58,802 bases of DNA from an uncultured Prevotella sp. (GCA_900316565.1 ONDK01000029.1:1-58802), one strand, 5' to 3'; shown: positions 1-8,415, counted from the first letter of the stretch. The notes: generated by a model not told the origin, from the letters alone. Numbers and translations: made by a program.

Positions 1-197
1 TCGTTTCCCTGCAAGCCCGAGAAATCCCACAAAACTCCCGTGCCTTGCTCACCAGCATGAAAATAGCAAAGGCCCTGAAGCACTATCTCATCGGAGTCGC
101 ACATCATGTTCGCCTCTTTCGTGATAACGCCCTTCTCTGAAAAGGCCGTTAGTGCCACCATAAATGCTATTGTCAGGAAAATAAGCCGTTGACTCAT
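1..197 (-). CDS. Secreted protein of unknown function, N-terminal fragment
   Basis: The window edge cuts this gene, leaving about 65 codons. The start is the ATG complementary to 195-197. The first 19 or so residues form a short signal peptide (MSQRLIFLTIAFMVALTAFS) with a hydrophobic core, so the product is exported. The visible mature part reads as soluble and contains two cysteines, with no motif I recognise. A full Bacteroidota promoter (TTTG, 19 bp, TAAATTTG) lies just upstream at 239-269, which supports the start and strand. The next gene (1205-1957) is also on the minus strand but about 1 kb away, so this is probably a separate transcript. Function unknown. Confidence 0.7.
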   Translation of the reverse strand, partial: MSQRLIFLTIAFMVALTAFSEKGVITKEANMMCDSDEIVLQGLCYFHAGEQGTGVLWDFSGLQGN

Positions 198-238
198 GAT
201 ACTTAATAGACCGTATGCAAGTTTATAGTTATCGCCTG

Positions 239-269
239 CAAATTTAAGACAAAGCTGTTAGTCAGCAAA
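239..269 (-). promoter_or_regulatory. Bacteroidota-type promoter for the secreted protein at 1-197
   Basis: On the minus strand a TTTG (266-269) is followed after exactly 19 bp by TAAATTTG (239-246), a full match to the Bacteroidota -33/-7 consensus TTTG-N19-21-TAnnTTTG. Predicted transcription starts near 232-235, giving a leader of about 35 nt. Confidence 0.7.
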
Positions 270-487
270 ACTTCCGCGCTGAAAAGTCAAGGCAATTAAG
301 ATTTATTAAACAACGGAAAGAAGAAAGCACCCCGCGAATTCAATTAGCAAGTGCAAATTTACGAAGTCTTCCATCCGAGATATAGAATAGTTCTTGTCGG
401 TATCGTGTCGAGACGCAATAAGTTTTCTTTGACTTTTTATTACAAAATCATGTCATAAAAATCAATCAATCTAGAAGTTGAAATCTC

Positions 488-545
488 AAGTGTAGTATAC
501 TTTTTTGTAAAAGCATAGGTTTTACCTCGTAAAAGTACTACACTT
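488..545. repeat. Inverted repeat AAGTGTAGTA, family C copy 1
   Basis: AAGTGTAGTA (488-497) is mirrored by TACTACACTT (536-545). The arms extend into CTTTT/AAAAG with a 2-nt offset. The 19-nt stretch at 495-513 recurs as its exact reverse complement at 27723-27741 in another intergenic gap, and AAGTGTAGTA itself recurs at 27669-27678. It is a dispersed intergenic sequence of unknown role, possibly a relic of a small mobile element. Confidence 0.5.
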
Positions 546-866
546 ATAACGCAAGTAAGCCTTACTTTTAAGGTCAAAATGGCCATTTTTCGAGCCTTCA
601 AAAACGGGCTTTTAGTAACGTGTTGATAATCAGGGTACTACGAATCGGCTATTTTTGGCGTATTTGACAGCGTTATAGGTCGTCGTTCAGAATAATCGAA
701 GAATGAAGGGGTTAAATTGTCAGTTTACTTTACATTTGAACAAGCCACTAGTGTAGTGTCCTAACCATATTTACTGTTTCTATCTGTTCGCTTATATGAT
801 TCGATTCCAACAGTAAAAAATCAATACCTATAAAAAGTTATCCTCAAAGATTGCTCTGCGGAATCC

Positions 867-914
867 AATGTAAACGGTGCTGCAAAACCAAATGTAAACG
901 GTGCTGCGGAACCC
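867..914. repeat. 24-bp tandem duplication
   Basis: Two adjacent 24-bp units start at 867 and 891, both reading AATGTAAACGGTGCTGC followed by AAAACCA or GGAACCC. A third start at 915 changes into the family A repeat (AATGTAGGGG). The duplication therefore seems to have grown from the edge of the family A element. Confidence 0.75.
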
Positions 915-1158
915 AATGTAGGGGTGAGGTTTATCCCCATCCTCCAAGGGTTTAAAGGTGATCTTATACTCCCCTTTTAGGGGAGTTAGATGGGGGCATA
1001 TAGGAGTCCTACCTTGGAGGATGGGGATAAACCCCACCCCTACATTGGCTGATATTCCATTGAATGTCTGGCGGTCTTTGACGGATGTTAGGATGGGGAT
1101 AAGCCCCAACCCTACATTGGGTTCCCCATCACGACATTTGCATAAGTCGCTTCTATTC
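911..1158. repeat. Family A palindromic repeat cluster, left cluster
   Basis: The core CCAATGTAGGGGTGGGG-TTTATCCCCATCCTCC appears on the plus strand at 911-949 and inverted at 1011-1049 and 1091-1122. The cluster ends with GCATAAGTCGCTTCTATT at 1140-1157. The same core in both orientations and the same terminal 18-mer occur at 2852-3036, on the other side of the gene pair 1205-2757. The core is itself partly self-complementary (GGGGT...ATCCCC). It looks like a MITE- or REP-like non-coding element; no transposase is nearby. Confidence 0.7.
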
Positions 1159-1204
1159 GCTTGCAAATAACGTCATTAAGCAAGTTCAGAAACTTGTGAA
1201 TAAG

Positions 1205-1957
1205 TTAATCGAATGTCCACTTGGCGGCTACCGTCGGGATGGCATAGAACTTATTATGCTGTCCGTTTTCATTGTAGACAAAGTTGTTGCTGATTTCCAC
1301 CTCGGAGCCCAGGGACAGCTTAATCTTATCCCAGCCTTTGATGGTGTTTAGGTTGAACCAGAACTGCGGTTCCGACTGTATCACCAGATTGCCGTCGACA
1401 TTTTTGTCATACCATGTGTCCCAATAACCATCGAAGGTGCAGAGGCCATGGGCGAAGGTGGTACTCCACACTTCGGTGAGCTGACAACTGTTGAACGGAC
1501 GCAGACCGCGGTGATGGTTTGCGAAGTAGTACTTCCACAGCATCTGAACGGAGAAGGTTTTGCGGAAATCCTTCGAATGCCAGTTCCATGCGCCACCGGC
1601 GAGGGCTACATGCTGATAACGGTTGCCATAGTACTGGCTTTCCGTCTCGCCTGTCTCGGCACCTCCGTTATACTCCACATGCACTGCCCACTGCTTATTC
1701 TTCGAGACATTGAACTCACGTGCAATCTCCCAATAGGCTCCCTTCACGCCATCGTTCTTGTAGTCGAGGTCGATGAAGAAGAATGTAGAGCCCCACTTGT
1801 CGGGCTTGAACATCTCCACCGTCGTTGTAACGCTTTGCCGTGGAGTGAGGTCGCTGTAGAGAGTGTGCCCCAAATCATAATGTAACTGGATGTTCTGTGC
1901 GTCTGCGCACGCAAAAGCTGCCATCAAAAAGATGGTTAGGGAAAATAATTTCTTCAT
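1205..1957 (-). CDS. DUF5020 / Tsx-like outer-membrane beta-barrel protein
   Basis: This 250-residue protein begins with a clear signal peptide (MKKLFSLTIFLMAAFACADA) cut before QNIQLHYDLG. The mature part is rich in alternating aromatic and polar residues typical of an outer-membrane beta-barrel (repeated W, Y and F with short turns), and it ends in an aromatic residue two from the C-terminus (KWTFD). Spacing and wording fit the DUF5020 family, whose members resemble the nucleoside channel Tsx; substrate unknown. A longer frame reaches 2026, but the ATG at 1955-1957 starts the signal peptide and lies downstream of a promoter -7 box at 1990-1997, so the longer form cannot be translated from that transcript. 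It is divergent from trmD, and the two promoters nearly touch. Confident it is an envelope protein, less so of the nucleoside role. Confidence 0.75.
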   Translation of the reverse strand: MKKLFSLTIFLMAAFACADAQNIQLHYDLGHTLYSDLTPRQSVTTTVEMFKPDKWGSTFFFIDLDYKNDGVKGAYWEIAREFNVSKNKQWAVHVEYNGGAETGETESQYYGNRYQHVALAGGAWNWHSKDFRKTFSVQMLWKYYFANHHRGLRPFNSCQLTEVWSTTFAHGLCTFDGYWDTWYDKNVDGNLVIQSEPQFWFNLNTIKGWDKIKLSLGSEVEISNNFVYNENGQHNKFYAIPTVAAKWTFD

Positions 1958-1989
1958 TTTCAGTGATAAAATGTAATTGTTAGCGGCTG

Positions 1990-2022
1990 CAAAGGTATAA
2001 AGAATTCTACATTCTGCACAAT
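1990..2022 (-). promoter_or_regulatory. Promoter of the DUF5020 gene
   Basis: On the minus strand TACCTTTG (1990-1997) matches the TAnnTTTG -7 box. The -33 position holds ATTG (2019-2022) at a 21-bp spacing, one base off consensus. The trmD -7 box begins at 2041, so the two divergent promoters sit back to back. Confidence 0.55.
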
Positions 2023-2040
2023 TCATTCAACAATATTTTG

Positions 2041-2048
2041 TACCTTTG
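2041..2048 (+). promoter_or_regulatory. trmD -7 box implying a near-leaderless mRNA
   Basis: TACCTTTG matches TAnnTTTG exactly and ends 7 nt before the trmD ATG (2056). In this class of promoter transcription starts only about 4-7 nt past the box, so the message would begin at or within 3 nt of the start codon. No good TTTG is present at the -33 position. Confidence 0.55.
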
Positions 2049-2055
2049 CAGCATT

Positions 2056-2757
2056 ATGAGAATAGATATCATCACCGTACTCCCCGAAATGCTCGAGGGA
2101 TTCGTACACGAAAGCATACTGGCCCGCGCAGAGAAGAAAGGGCTGGCAGAGATACATTTGCACAATCTTCGCGACTACACGCTTGACAAGTGGCGCCGCG
2201 TCGACGACTATCCTTTTGGTGGACAGGCCGGAATGGTCATGCAGATAGAACCTATCGACCGCGCTATATCGGCACTGAAGGCTGAACGCGACTACGACGA
2301 TGTTATATTCGTCAGTCCCGACGGCGAGCAGTTCACACAGCATGTTGCCAACGACCTGTCGATGAAGAAGAACCTTATCATCCTCGCCGGACACTACAAG
2401 GGTGTAGACCAGAGAGTTCGCGACCATCTTATCACACGTGAGATATCTGTCGGCGACTACGTGCTGACGGGTGGAGAGCTGCCTGCGGCCATCATCGCCG
2501 ATGCTGTCATACGTCTCGTTCCGGGTGTCATCAGCGACGACCAGAGCGCACTCTCCGACTGTTTCCAGGACGATATGCTGGCAGCACCTATATATACACG
2601 CCCTCGAGAATACAAGGGATGGAAAGTTCCTGATATTCTACTCAGCGGAAACGAGGCGAAGATACGGCAGTGGGAGTTCGATCAGGCGATGGAACGCACG
2701 CGCAGGCTCCGTCCCGACCTGCTGGAAGGTCAGGAGGAAGGCCCAGCGAAGAAATAA
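2056..2757 (+). CDS. trmD: tRNA (guanine-N1)-methyltransferase TrmD
   Basis: TrmD methylates N1 of G37 in tRNAs reading CNN codons, using S-adenosylmethionine, and so prevents frameshifting. The 233-residue product starts [12 protein letters not shown], the standard TrmD N-terminus. It carries the [10 protein letters not shown] substrate loop (about 53-62), HYKGVDQRV (about 112) and the trefoil-knot SAM site [12 protein letters not shown] (about 132-143). The C-terminal DNA/tRNA-binding part contains [11 protein letters not shown] and LLSGNEAKI. Length is normal for Bacteroidota. A frame extends upstream to 2038, but this would run through the promoter, so ATG 2056 is the start. The stop codon lies in an 18-bp tandem duplication (2748-2783). 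Confidence 0.97.
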   Translation: MRIDIITVLPEMLEGFVHESILARAEKKGLAEIHLHNLRDYTLDKWRRVDDYPFGGQAGMVMQIEPIDRAISALKAERDYDDVIFVSPDGEQFTQHVANDLSMKKNLIILAGHYKGVDQRVRDHLITREISVGDYVLTGGELPAAIIADAVIRLVPGVISDDQSALSDCFQDDMLAAPIYTRPREYKGWKVPDILLSGNEAKIRQWEFDQAMERTRRLRPDLLEGQEEGPAKK

Positions 2758-2783
2758 GGATTATTGAAGAAATAAGGATTATT
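2748..2783. repeat. 18-bp tandem duplication over the trmD stop codon
   Basis: GAAGAAATAAGGATTATT occurs at 2748-2765 and again directly at 2766-2783. The TAA stop of trmD lies in the first copy, so the duplication does not alter the protein; it looks like recent slippage or repair. Confidence 0.9.
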
Positions 2784-2851
2784 ATTAAACAATTCAGGTT
2801 TCGCAAATAAGAATCTGCACGTACAGAAAGGCATCATTAAAGATCACTTTG

Positions 2852-3036
2852 CAAAACCCAATGTAGGGGTGGGGTTTATCCCCATCCTCGGGTGGGGGTT
2901 ATCCCCATCCTCCAAGGGAAGATCTCCTGTAGGGATCCACCCTACCCCCCCCTAAGATGGGGAGAAAGGGATTAGCTTTAAGCCCTTGGAGGTGGGGATA
3001 AACCCCACCCCTACATTGGCATAAGTCGCTTCTATT
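2852..3036. repeat. Family A palindromic repeat cluster, right cluster
   Basis: A plus-orientation copy (2852-2918, with a partial internal duplication of GGGTGGGGGTTATCCCCATCC) faces an inverted copy (2983-3020). Between them lies CTGTAGGGATCCACCCTAC, itself a short palindrome. The unit ends in the same GCATAAGTCGCTTCTATT (3019-3036) seen at 1140-1157. The gap 2758-3123 holds nothing else I can identify. Confidence 0.7.
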
Positions 3037-3123
3037 CCTTATAATTCGAGCTTTTAAGTTACTTCAGGAACTTGTATCAAAGCTATTAAGGAACTTGAAT
3101 TAAACAACCTAAAGCACAAAAGC

Positions 3124-4095
3124 TTAGAAGCCGCCGACGGCAGAACTACTGTCGGAAGCTTCCTCACCGGAAGCGTCATCGGAGGGCCAGAAGTCGTTGC
3201 CAAAGCTTTCCCTAATCTGCTGCTCCGCTTCCTTTATCGCATCATCAACGGCTTGCCGTGCCGGTTCCACAACAGCATCATTGAACATCCGTGAGGCTTT
3301 CTGCTTCAGCTTTTCCTTTGCCTCACGCTCCGCCTTGGAATAATATGCTTCAGCAGCCTTGCGGAGGTAGTCCTTGCCAACAGTAAAGACATGACCGAAA
3401 ATGCCTATTGACACCGTGCTCTCCTTGCCGCCGAAGCGAACCTTTCCCGTAGAGAAGATGAAATGGTTGTCGACATGGATAAGATTGTCAACGGCAGAAG
3501 CCACGACCTCCTTTGTCCACGAGCCACTGATTTGCTTGAACATCTTTGACACCATGTCGCTATTGTCAAATGTGGAGTCACCGTAAGCAGTATCATCAGA
3601 GATTGCTGACGACACCACTTCGGTAAGAGCATCCTTATGTGCCTGCTCGTCAGGGCATGTAACGATGGCTATGCCGACAAGGGCTACAATGACGATGAGT
3701 ACCGCAATAAGCTTGCCGATTCCTCCCCCACCGCTCTTACGGCCTGCAGGAGGCTGCGGCGGAGCGACAGGCCGTCCCTGCTGATAGTTAGGAGCGGCTC
3801 CGGCAGAAGTCTGGCGGAAAGGATTGTCCAGACGTTCTCCATCATTAAAATTGTTTTCAAAGTTGCTGTCAATGGGCTGTCCCTGTGCTGTTGCCGACGG
3901 GCTGCCAAATGGCTCAGCCACAGGTTCCGGCTTAACACTTATGATACCGCGCAGTTCCTCCACCTGCCATGCAGGAACCCATGTGGCAGAGTCTTCTGCC
4001 ATGACAAGCGTCTCAGAGGTTATCCCACGTGCCTTCAACTCTTCAACGCTATAAGGGCCACGCTTTCCATTACCGACACTAATATAGTATTCCAT
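3124..4095 (-). CDS. GYF_2-domain single-pass membrane protein
   Basis: The 323-residue product starts with a GYF_2 (DUF4339) domain: MEYYISVGNGKRGPYSVEEL through VPAWQVEEL (about 1-50), a fold that usually binds proline-rich or partner peptides. A low-complexity Pro/Gln/Gly linker follows (about 75-135), then a transmembrane helix (IGKLIAVLIVIVALVGIAIV, about 140-160). A C-terminal region of about 150 residues includes an amphipathic Lys/Glu/Ala helix (about 240-290) and ends in a Ser/Asp-rich tail. A longer frame reaches 4191, but ATG 4093-4095 begins the domain and sits below a good promoter (4138-4168). No enzyme motif is seen; it is probably a membrane adaptor. Neighbours give no clue, since ffh is divergent. 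Confidence 0.75.
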   Translation of the reverse strand: MEYYISVGNGKRGPYSVEELKARGITSETLVMAEDSATWVPAWQVEELRGIISVKPEPVAEPFGSPSATAQGQPIDSNFENNFNDGERLDNPFRQTSAGAAPNYQQGRPVAPPQPPAGRKSGGGGIGKLIAVLIVIVALVGIAIVTCPDEQAHKDALTEVVSSAISDDTAYGDSTFDNSDMVSKMFKQISGSWTKEVVASAVDNLIHVDNHFIFSTGKVRFGGKESTVSIGIFGHVFTVGKDYLRKAAEAYYSKAEREAKEKLKQKASRMFNDAVVEPARQAVDDAIKEAEQQIRESFGNDFWPSDDASGEEASDSSSAVGGF

Positions 4096-4137
4096 GTCTC
4101 TTTGGTTGTTAACTAATGTTTCACGAAAATTCGGGTG

Positions 4138-4168
4138 CGAATTTATAGATAAAAAATGAACAGACAAA
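4138..4168 (-). promoter_or_regulatory. Promoter of the GYF_2-domain gene
   Basis: On the minus strand TTTG (4165-4168) is followed after 19 bp by TAAATTCG (4138-4145), one base off TAnnTTTG. The leader would be about 35-40 nt. Confidence 0.55.
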
Positions 4169-4282
4169 AGAAAATCTAATATTTTTTGCACACTGAAACT
4201 AGTATTGAGCCATTTTTAACCATTAGTGTTTTAAAATATTTTAAATCACTGCAAGCACATAATTGTTTTCATGATTTTTTTT

Positions 4283-4290
4283 TAATTTTG
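4283..4290 (+). promoter_or_regulatory. ffh promoter -7 box
   Basis: TAATTTTG matches TAnnTTTG. The nearest -33-like element is ATTG at 4262-4265 with 17-bp spacing, which is short. Leader of about 40 nt. Confidence 0.5.
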
Positions 4291-4336
4291 CATTCAAAGA
4301 AATATAAAAACAGCAATTAGGATACTGACAAAAAAT

Positions 4337-5686
4337 ATGTTTGAGAATTTAAGCGATCGTCTTGAACGCTCCTTTAAGATTTTAAAGGGTGAAGGCAAGA
4401 TTACAGAAATCAATGTAGCAGAAACCATGAAGGATGTTCGTCGCGCCTTGCTCGACGCCGACGTCAACTACAAAGTGGCAAAGACCTTCACTGACAGCGT
4501 GAAGAAGAAAGCTTTGGGAATGAATGTCCTCACGGCAGTGAAGCCGGGACAGCTTATGGTGAAGCTTGTCCACGACGAACTTGCTCAGCTCATGGGCGGC
4601 GAGGCCGTAGCACTGAAACTGGAGCAGCATCCGGCAATCATTCTGATGAGCGGTCTGCAGGGCTCCGGTAAGACCACTTTCTCAGGAAAGCTCGCTAACC
4701 TGCTGAAGACCAAGCAGAACAAGAAGCCTCTGCTGGTGGCCTGCGACGTCTACCGTCCGGCAGCTATCGACCAGTTGAAGGTCGTAGGAGGGCAGATTGG
4801 CGTAGAGGTGTACAGCGAGCCAGACAACAAGAACGTCAATGAGATTGCCGACAACGCCATCCGTGAGGCTAAGGCCAAGGGATATGACGTCGTGATTATA
4901 GATACTGCCGGCCGTCTGGCCGTAGACGAGCAGATGATGAACGAGATAGAAAGTCTGAAGAACCACGTTCATCCTGATGAGACACTGTTCGTTGTAGACT
5001 CTATGACTGGTCAGGATGCCGTCAACACCGCCAAGGAATTCAACGACAGACTCGATTTCGACGGTGTAGTACTGACGAAGCTCGACGGAGACACACGTGG
5101 CGGTGCTGCGCTTTCTATCCGCACCGTCGTCGACAAGCCTATTAAGTTTATAGGTACTGGCGAGAAGATGGAGGCCATCGATGTCTTCCATCCAGTGCGC
5201 ATGGCCGACCGTATCCTCGGAATGGGTGATGTGGTATCGCTCGTGGAGCGTGCACAGGAGCAGTTCGATGAAGAAGAGGCGAAGAAGCTGCAGAAGAAGA
5301 TTCAGAAGAATAAATTCGACTTCAACGACTTCTATCATCAGATTCAGCAGATAAAGAAGATGGGTAACCTCAAGGAGCTGGCCGGAATGATACCGGGCGT
5401 CGGCAAGGCTATCCGCGATGTCGATATCGATGACAATGCTTTCAAGGGCATAGAGGCCATCATCCAGAGTATGACACCTAAGGAGCGCACCAATCCCGAG
5501 ATACTCAACACCAGCCGCCGTCAGCGCATTGCCAAAGGCTCGGGCACAAGCTACCAGGAAGTGAACCGCCTGATAAAGCAGTTCGACCAGATGCGCAAGA
5601 TGATGAAGATGGTCACAGGCGGTGGAATGAAAGGTATGATGTCGCGGATGAAAGGTATGCCGGGAATGCCGGGAATGCTGAAATAA
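4337..5686 (+). CDS. ffh: Signal recognition particle protein Ffh
   Basis: Ffh is the GTPase of the signal recognition particle. With 4.5S RNA it binds hydrophobic signal sequences on the ribosome and delivers them to FtsY at the membrane. The 449-residue protein has the N domain (1-90), the G domain with P-loop GLQGSGKTT (about 105-113), DTAGR (about 188) and TKLDGD (about 247), and the methionine-rich M domain (about 325-449) ending [15 protein letters not shown]. Length is normal. It starts a short run with folD 44 nt downstream, and may be cotranscribed with it. The divergent GYF_2 gene has its own promoter. Confidence 0.98.
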   Translation: MFENLSDRLERSFKILKGEGKITEINVAETMKDVRRALLDADVNYKVAKTFTDSVKKKALGMNVLTAVKPGQLMVKLVHDELAQLMGGEAVALKLEQHPAIILMSGLQGSGKTTFSGKLANLLKTKQNKKPLLVACDVYRPAAIDQLKVVGGQIGVEVYSEPDNKNVNEIADNAIREAKAKGYDVVIIDTAGRLAVDEQMMNEIESLKNHVHPDETLFVVDSMTGQDAVNTAKEFNDRLDFDGVVLTKLDGDTRGGAALSIRTVVDKPIKFIGTGEKMEAIDVFHPVRMADRILGMGDVVSLVERAQEQFDEEEAKKLQKKIQKNKFDFNDFYHQIQQIKKMGNLKELAGMIPGVGKAIRDVDIDDNAFKGIEAIIQSMTPKERTNPEILNTSRRQRIAKGSGTSYQEVNRLIKQFDQMRKMMKMVTGGGMKGMMSRMKGMPGMPGMLK

Positions 5687-5730
5687 ACGTGCCAACTTCT
5701 ATATTTAAACAGGAAACAGGTAAAAAAGAT

Positions 5731-6609
5731 ATGACATTAATAGACGGAAAAGCAACGGCAGCTGCCATCAAGCAACAGATTGCCGAAGAGGTAAAGGATA
5801 TCATTGCCAAAGGCGGTAAGCAGCCACATCTGGCCGCCGTACTGGTAGGCCACGACGGAGGCAGTGAGACCTATGTGAAAAACAAGGTCATTGCCTGTGA
5901 GCAGTGCGGATTTAAGTCGACACTCATCCGGTATGAGGACGACGTTACCGAGGAGGAGCTCCTCGCTTGTGTGGACCGTCTGAACAAGGACGATGATGTC
6001 GACGGGTTCATCGTGCAGCTCCCGCTGCCTAAGCATATTGACGAGCAGAAGATTATCATGGCTATAGACTACCGAAAGGATGTCGACGGCTTCCACCCCA
6101 TCAACGTGGGCCGCATGTCAATAGGCCTGCCATGCTTCATCTCTGCCACCCCGCTGGGCATTATGACGCTTCTTAAACATTATAATATTGAAACCAGCGG
6201 AAAGAAATGCGTTGTCCTTGGCCGTAGTAATATCGTGGGTAAGCCTATGGCACAGCTGATGATGCAGAAGAACTATGGCGACGCCACGGTAACGGTATGC
6301 CATTCGCACACTAAGGACATCAAGAAGGAATGTCAGGAGGCCGACATCATCATTGCGGCTATCGGCAAACCGAACTTTGTCACCGCCGACATGGTGAAGC
6401 CGGGAGCTGTCATCATCGACGTAGGTACCACACGTGTCCCGGACCCGACAAAGAAGAAGGGATTTCATCTGAACGGAGACGTGAAGTTTGACGAGGTGGC
6501 ACCGAAGTGTAGTTTTATTACCCCCGTGCCGGGCGGAGTGGGTCCTATGACCATCTGCTCGCTTATGAAGAACACGCTTGCCGCCGGAAAAAAGGAATAT
6601 TACAAGTAA
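5731..6609 (+). CDS. folD: Bifunctional methylenetetrahydrofolate dehydrogenase / cyclohydrolase FolD
   Basis: FolD interconverts 5,10-methylene-THF and 10-formyl-THF, supplying one-carbon units for purines and formyl-methionine. The 292-residue protein carries the family signatures: the catalytic Tyr/Lys region SETYVKNK (about 49-56), [13 protein letters not shown] (about 92), the NADP-binding [12 protein letters not shown] (about 160-171) and VPGGVGPMT (about 270). A frame extends upstream to 5689, but MTLIDGK (ATG 5731) is the family N-terminus. It lies 44 nt after ffh with no terminator between, so the two are probably cotranscribed. Confidence 0.98.
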   Translation: MTLIDGKATAAAIKQQIAEEVKDIIAKGGKQPHLAAVLVGHDGGSETYVKNKVIACEQCGFKSTLIRYEDDVTEEELLACVDRLNKDDDVDGFIVQLPLPKHIDEQKIIMAIDYRKDVDGFHPINVGRMSIGLPCFISATPLGIMTLLKHYNIETSGKKCVVLGRSNIVGKPMAQLMMQKNYGDATVTVCHSHTKDIKKECQEADIIIAAIGKPNFVTADMVKPGAVIIDVGTTRVPDPTKKKGFHLNGDVKFDEVAPKCSFITPVPGGVGPMTICSLMKNTLAAGKKEYYK

Positions 6610-6691
6610 GTCCAGAGACAGGCTGAATCTAAAAGACAAATCAATTTTAAAAAAACTCTCCGCAAAGGATGAGGAAAAACAAAGATTACCA

Positions 6692-6871
6692 ATGACAGCA
6701 GCAGAATGGTACGAGAAAGGCAATGAATACCGGAAGCAGAGTAACTGGCAAGAAGCCATAAACTGCTATCTGGAGGCCATAGCATTAGACCCGGACTCTC
6801 CGGCTGTCGAGGCAAAGCAGATGCTTGAGGACATCCTCAACTTCTACAACAAGGATGCTTATAATCCATAA
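6692..6871 (+). CDS. Small TPR protein at the head of the oxidoreductase operon
   Basis: A 59-residue protein, MTAAEWYEKGNEYRKQSN onward, containing one and a half tetratricopeptide repeats (WYEKGNEYRKQSNWQEAINCYLEAIALDPDSP). TPR helices mediate protein-protein contact, so it may assist assembly of the oxidoreductase encoded downstream. The start at 6692 is preferred over the longer frame from 6578, which would overlap folD. It is followed at 165 nt by the ferredoxin gene. Partners are inferred only from position. Confidence 0.75.
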   Translation: MTAAEWYEKGNEYRKQSNWQEAINCYLEAIALDPDSPAVEAKQMLEDILNFYNKDAYNP

Positions 6872-7035
6872 AAGGATTGGGAAAACAACTTGCAGGACGG
6901 ATGTACATTGAGCACCGGCTTTGTAGTAACAACAAAAAAAATAGAGTTAAACAAGCATCACAACATCCTCTCACTGCCGGAACAAGAAATATAAGAAACG
7001 GCATGAGGATGCAAAGGCTTTTTATACAAGAGCAT

Positions 7036-7269
7036 ATGAGCAAGATGAAAGGTGCCATCGTGGTGAATACCGACCGCTGCAAAGGATGCCAGTTGTGTGT
7101 CGTTGCATGCCCGCAGGATGTCATCGCCCTGGCTCAGAAGAAAGTTAACGTCCACGGCTATCCGTACGTTGAGCCTGCTAATGCAGACAAGTGCGTAGGC
7201 TGCGCATCGTGTGCTATCGTCTGTCCAGACGGATGTATTACTGTTTATCGTAAAAAGATGGAGGAATAG
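7036..7269 (+). CDS. 2[4Fe-4S] ferredoxin subunit of 2-oxoacid:ferredoxin oxidoreductase
   Basis: The 77-residue product has two canonical 4Fe-4S motifs, CKGCQLCVVACP (about 14-25) and CVGCASCAIVCP (about 53-64). It is the delta-type electron-transfer subunit that passes electrons from the TPP enzyme to external ferredoxin. The start at 7036 (MSKMKGAIVV) is preferred; the frame runs back to 6877 but the extra residues are basic and unlike the family. The alpha subunit begins 3 nt after the stop, so the genes form one tight operon. Confidence 0.9.
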   Translation: MSKMKGAIVVNTDRCKGCQLCVVACPQDVIALAQKKVNVHGYPYVEPANADKCVGCASCAIVCPDGCITVYRKKMEE

Positions 7270-7272
7270 AAC

Positions 7273-8364
7273 ATGGCAGAAAATGAGGTTACATTGATGA
7301 AAGGCAACGAGGCTATCGCCCATGCTGCCATCCGTTGTGGAGTCGATGGCTTCTTTGGCTATCCTATCACTCCACAAAGCGAGATTATAGAGACGCTGTC
7401 GCTACTGAAACCATGGGAGACAACCGGTATGGTTGTCGTACAGGCAGAGTCGGAGATTGCCGCCATCAACATGGTGTATGGCGGAGCGGGAGCAGGAAAA
7501 CGCGTCTTCACGACTTCTTCCTCTCCGGGTGTCGCACTGATGCAGGAGGGTATAAGCTATATGGCTGGTGCAGAAATACCAGGAGTGTTTGTCAACGTAC
7601 AACGCGGCGGTCCTGGACTCGGGACAATTCAGCCTTCACAGAGTGATTATTTCCAGGCCACGAGAGGCGGCGGCAACGGAGACTATAATGTCATTGTACT
7701 GGCTCCGAACTCTGTTCAGGAAATGGCCGACTTCGTAGACCTTGCCTTTGAGCTTGCATTCAAGTACCGCAACCCGGCGATGATCCTCTCTGACGGCGTC
7801 ATAGGTCAGATGATGGAGAAGGTCGTTCTCCCGCCGATGAAGCCACGCCGCACCGAGGAACAGATAAAGAAAGAATGTCCTTGGGCTACGATAGGGCGCA
7901 CTATGGACCGCGAGCCAAATATCCTCACCTCACTTGAGCTCAAGCCTGAGGTGATGGAGGCACGCAACATCCACATGCAGGAGAAATACAAGCTCTGCCA
8001 GGAGACGGAAGTGAGGTACGAGGCACAAAAATGCGACGATGCCGATTATCTGATTGTCAGCTTCGGAAGTGCGGCACGTATCGGTGAGAAGGCTGTCGAA
8101 CTGGCAAGGGAACAGGGCATCAAAGCCGGTTTGTTCCGTCCTATCACTCTATGGCCGTTCCCAAGCAAGCAGATTGCTGAGATCGCAAAGGGCAAGAAAG
8201 GTATTCTTGTCAGTGAGATAAACGCTGGTCAGATGATACAGGACGTAAGACTCGCTATCAACGGGGCACTGCCCGTGGAGCATTTCGGTCGTCTTGGAGG
8301 AATTGTCCCTGAGCCGGAGGAAATCGTTGATGCCCTCAAGGAAAAGTTCATCAACGTTAAATAA
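7273..8364 (+). CDS. vorB: 2-oxoacid:ferredoxin oxidoreductase alpha subunit (VorB type)
   Basis: This is the 363-residue alpha subunit of a multi-subunit, CoA- and TPP-dependent 2-oxoacid oxidoreductase. The enzyme converts a 2-oxoacid to acyl-CoA plus CO2 and reduces ferredoxin, and can also run in reverse. The family is recognised from GNEAIAHAAIRCGVDGFFGYPITPQSE (in pieces, about 7-35), SSSPGVALMQEGISYM, NVQRGGPGLGTIQPSQSDY and the C-terminal transketolase-like GLFRPITLWPFP. The sequence most resembles the branched-chain (3-methyl-2-oxobutanoate) class, but 2-oxoglutarate cannot be excluded by eye. It is translated from an operon with ferredoxin, beta and gamma genes. Confidence 0.88.
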   Translation: MAENEVTLMKGNEAIAHAAIRCGVDGFFGYPITPQSEIIETLSLLKPWETTGMVVVQAESEIAAINMVYGGAGAGKRVFTTSSSPGVALMQEGISYMAGAEIPGVFVNVQRGGPGLGTIQPSQSDYFQATRGGGNGDYNVIVLAPNSVQEMADFVDLAFELAFKYRNPAMILSDGVIGQMMEKVVLPPMKPRRTEEQIKKECPWATIGRTMDREPNILTSLELKPEVMEARNIHMQEKYKLCQETEVRYEAQKCDDADYLIVSFGSAARIGEKAVELAREQGIKAGLFRPITLWPFPSKQIAEIAKGKKGILVSEINAGQMIQDVRLAINGALPVEHFGRLGGIVPEPEEIVDALKEKFINVK

Positions 8365-8415
8365 TGTTCAGCAAGGCGCAGACTATCTGCGCTCTGCCAC
8401 TTAAAAGAGAAAGAA

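Larger units (their letters stand above)
198..1204. other. 1-kb intergenic gap without a credible gene
   Basis: No reading frame here has a convincing start, composition or family signature. The left half is AT-rich and holds the promoter of the secreted protein and the family C inverted repeat. The right half (about 860-1160) holds a 24-bp tandem duplication and three copies of the family A palindromic repeat. Small frames around 830-1170 arise from the GC-rich repeat and are not believable proteins. Confidence 0.7.

Noticed and set aside
752-764. TGTAGTGTCCTAA at 752-764 and its inverse at 58129-58141 as ends of a large mobile element
   Set aside because: A 13-nt match is expected by chance among all pairs in a window this size, and the enclosed genes are housekeeping.
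830-1170. Small reading frames on both strands
   Set aside because: They run through the palindromic family A repeat, giving self-similar peptides (GLGLIPILTSV, GVGFIPILQG), and have no plausible start context.
3124-3400. Possible second transmembrane segment at the C-terminus of the GYF_2 protein
   Set aside because: The helix there is amphipathic and Lys/Glu-rich, not hydrophobic.
4682-5695. 337-codon frame antisense to ffh
   Set aside because: It is a shadow of a conserved gene with strong codon bias; the translation is His/Leu-rich and matches no family.
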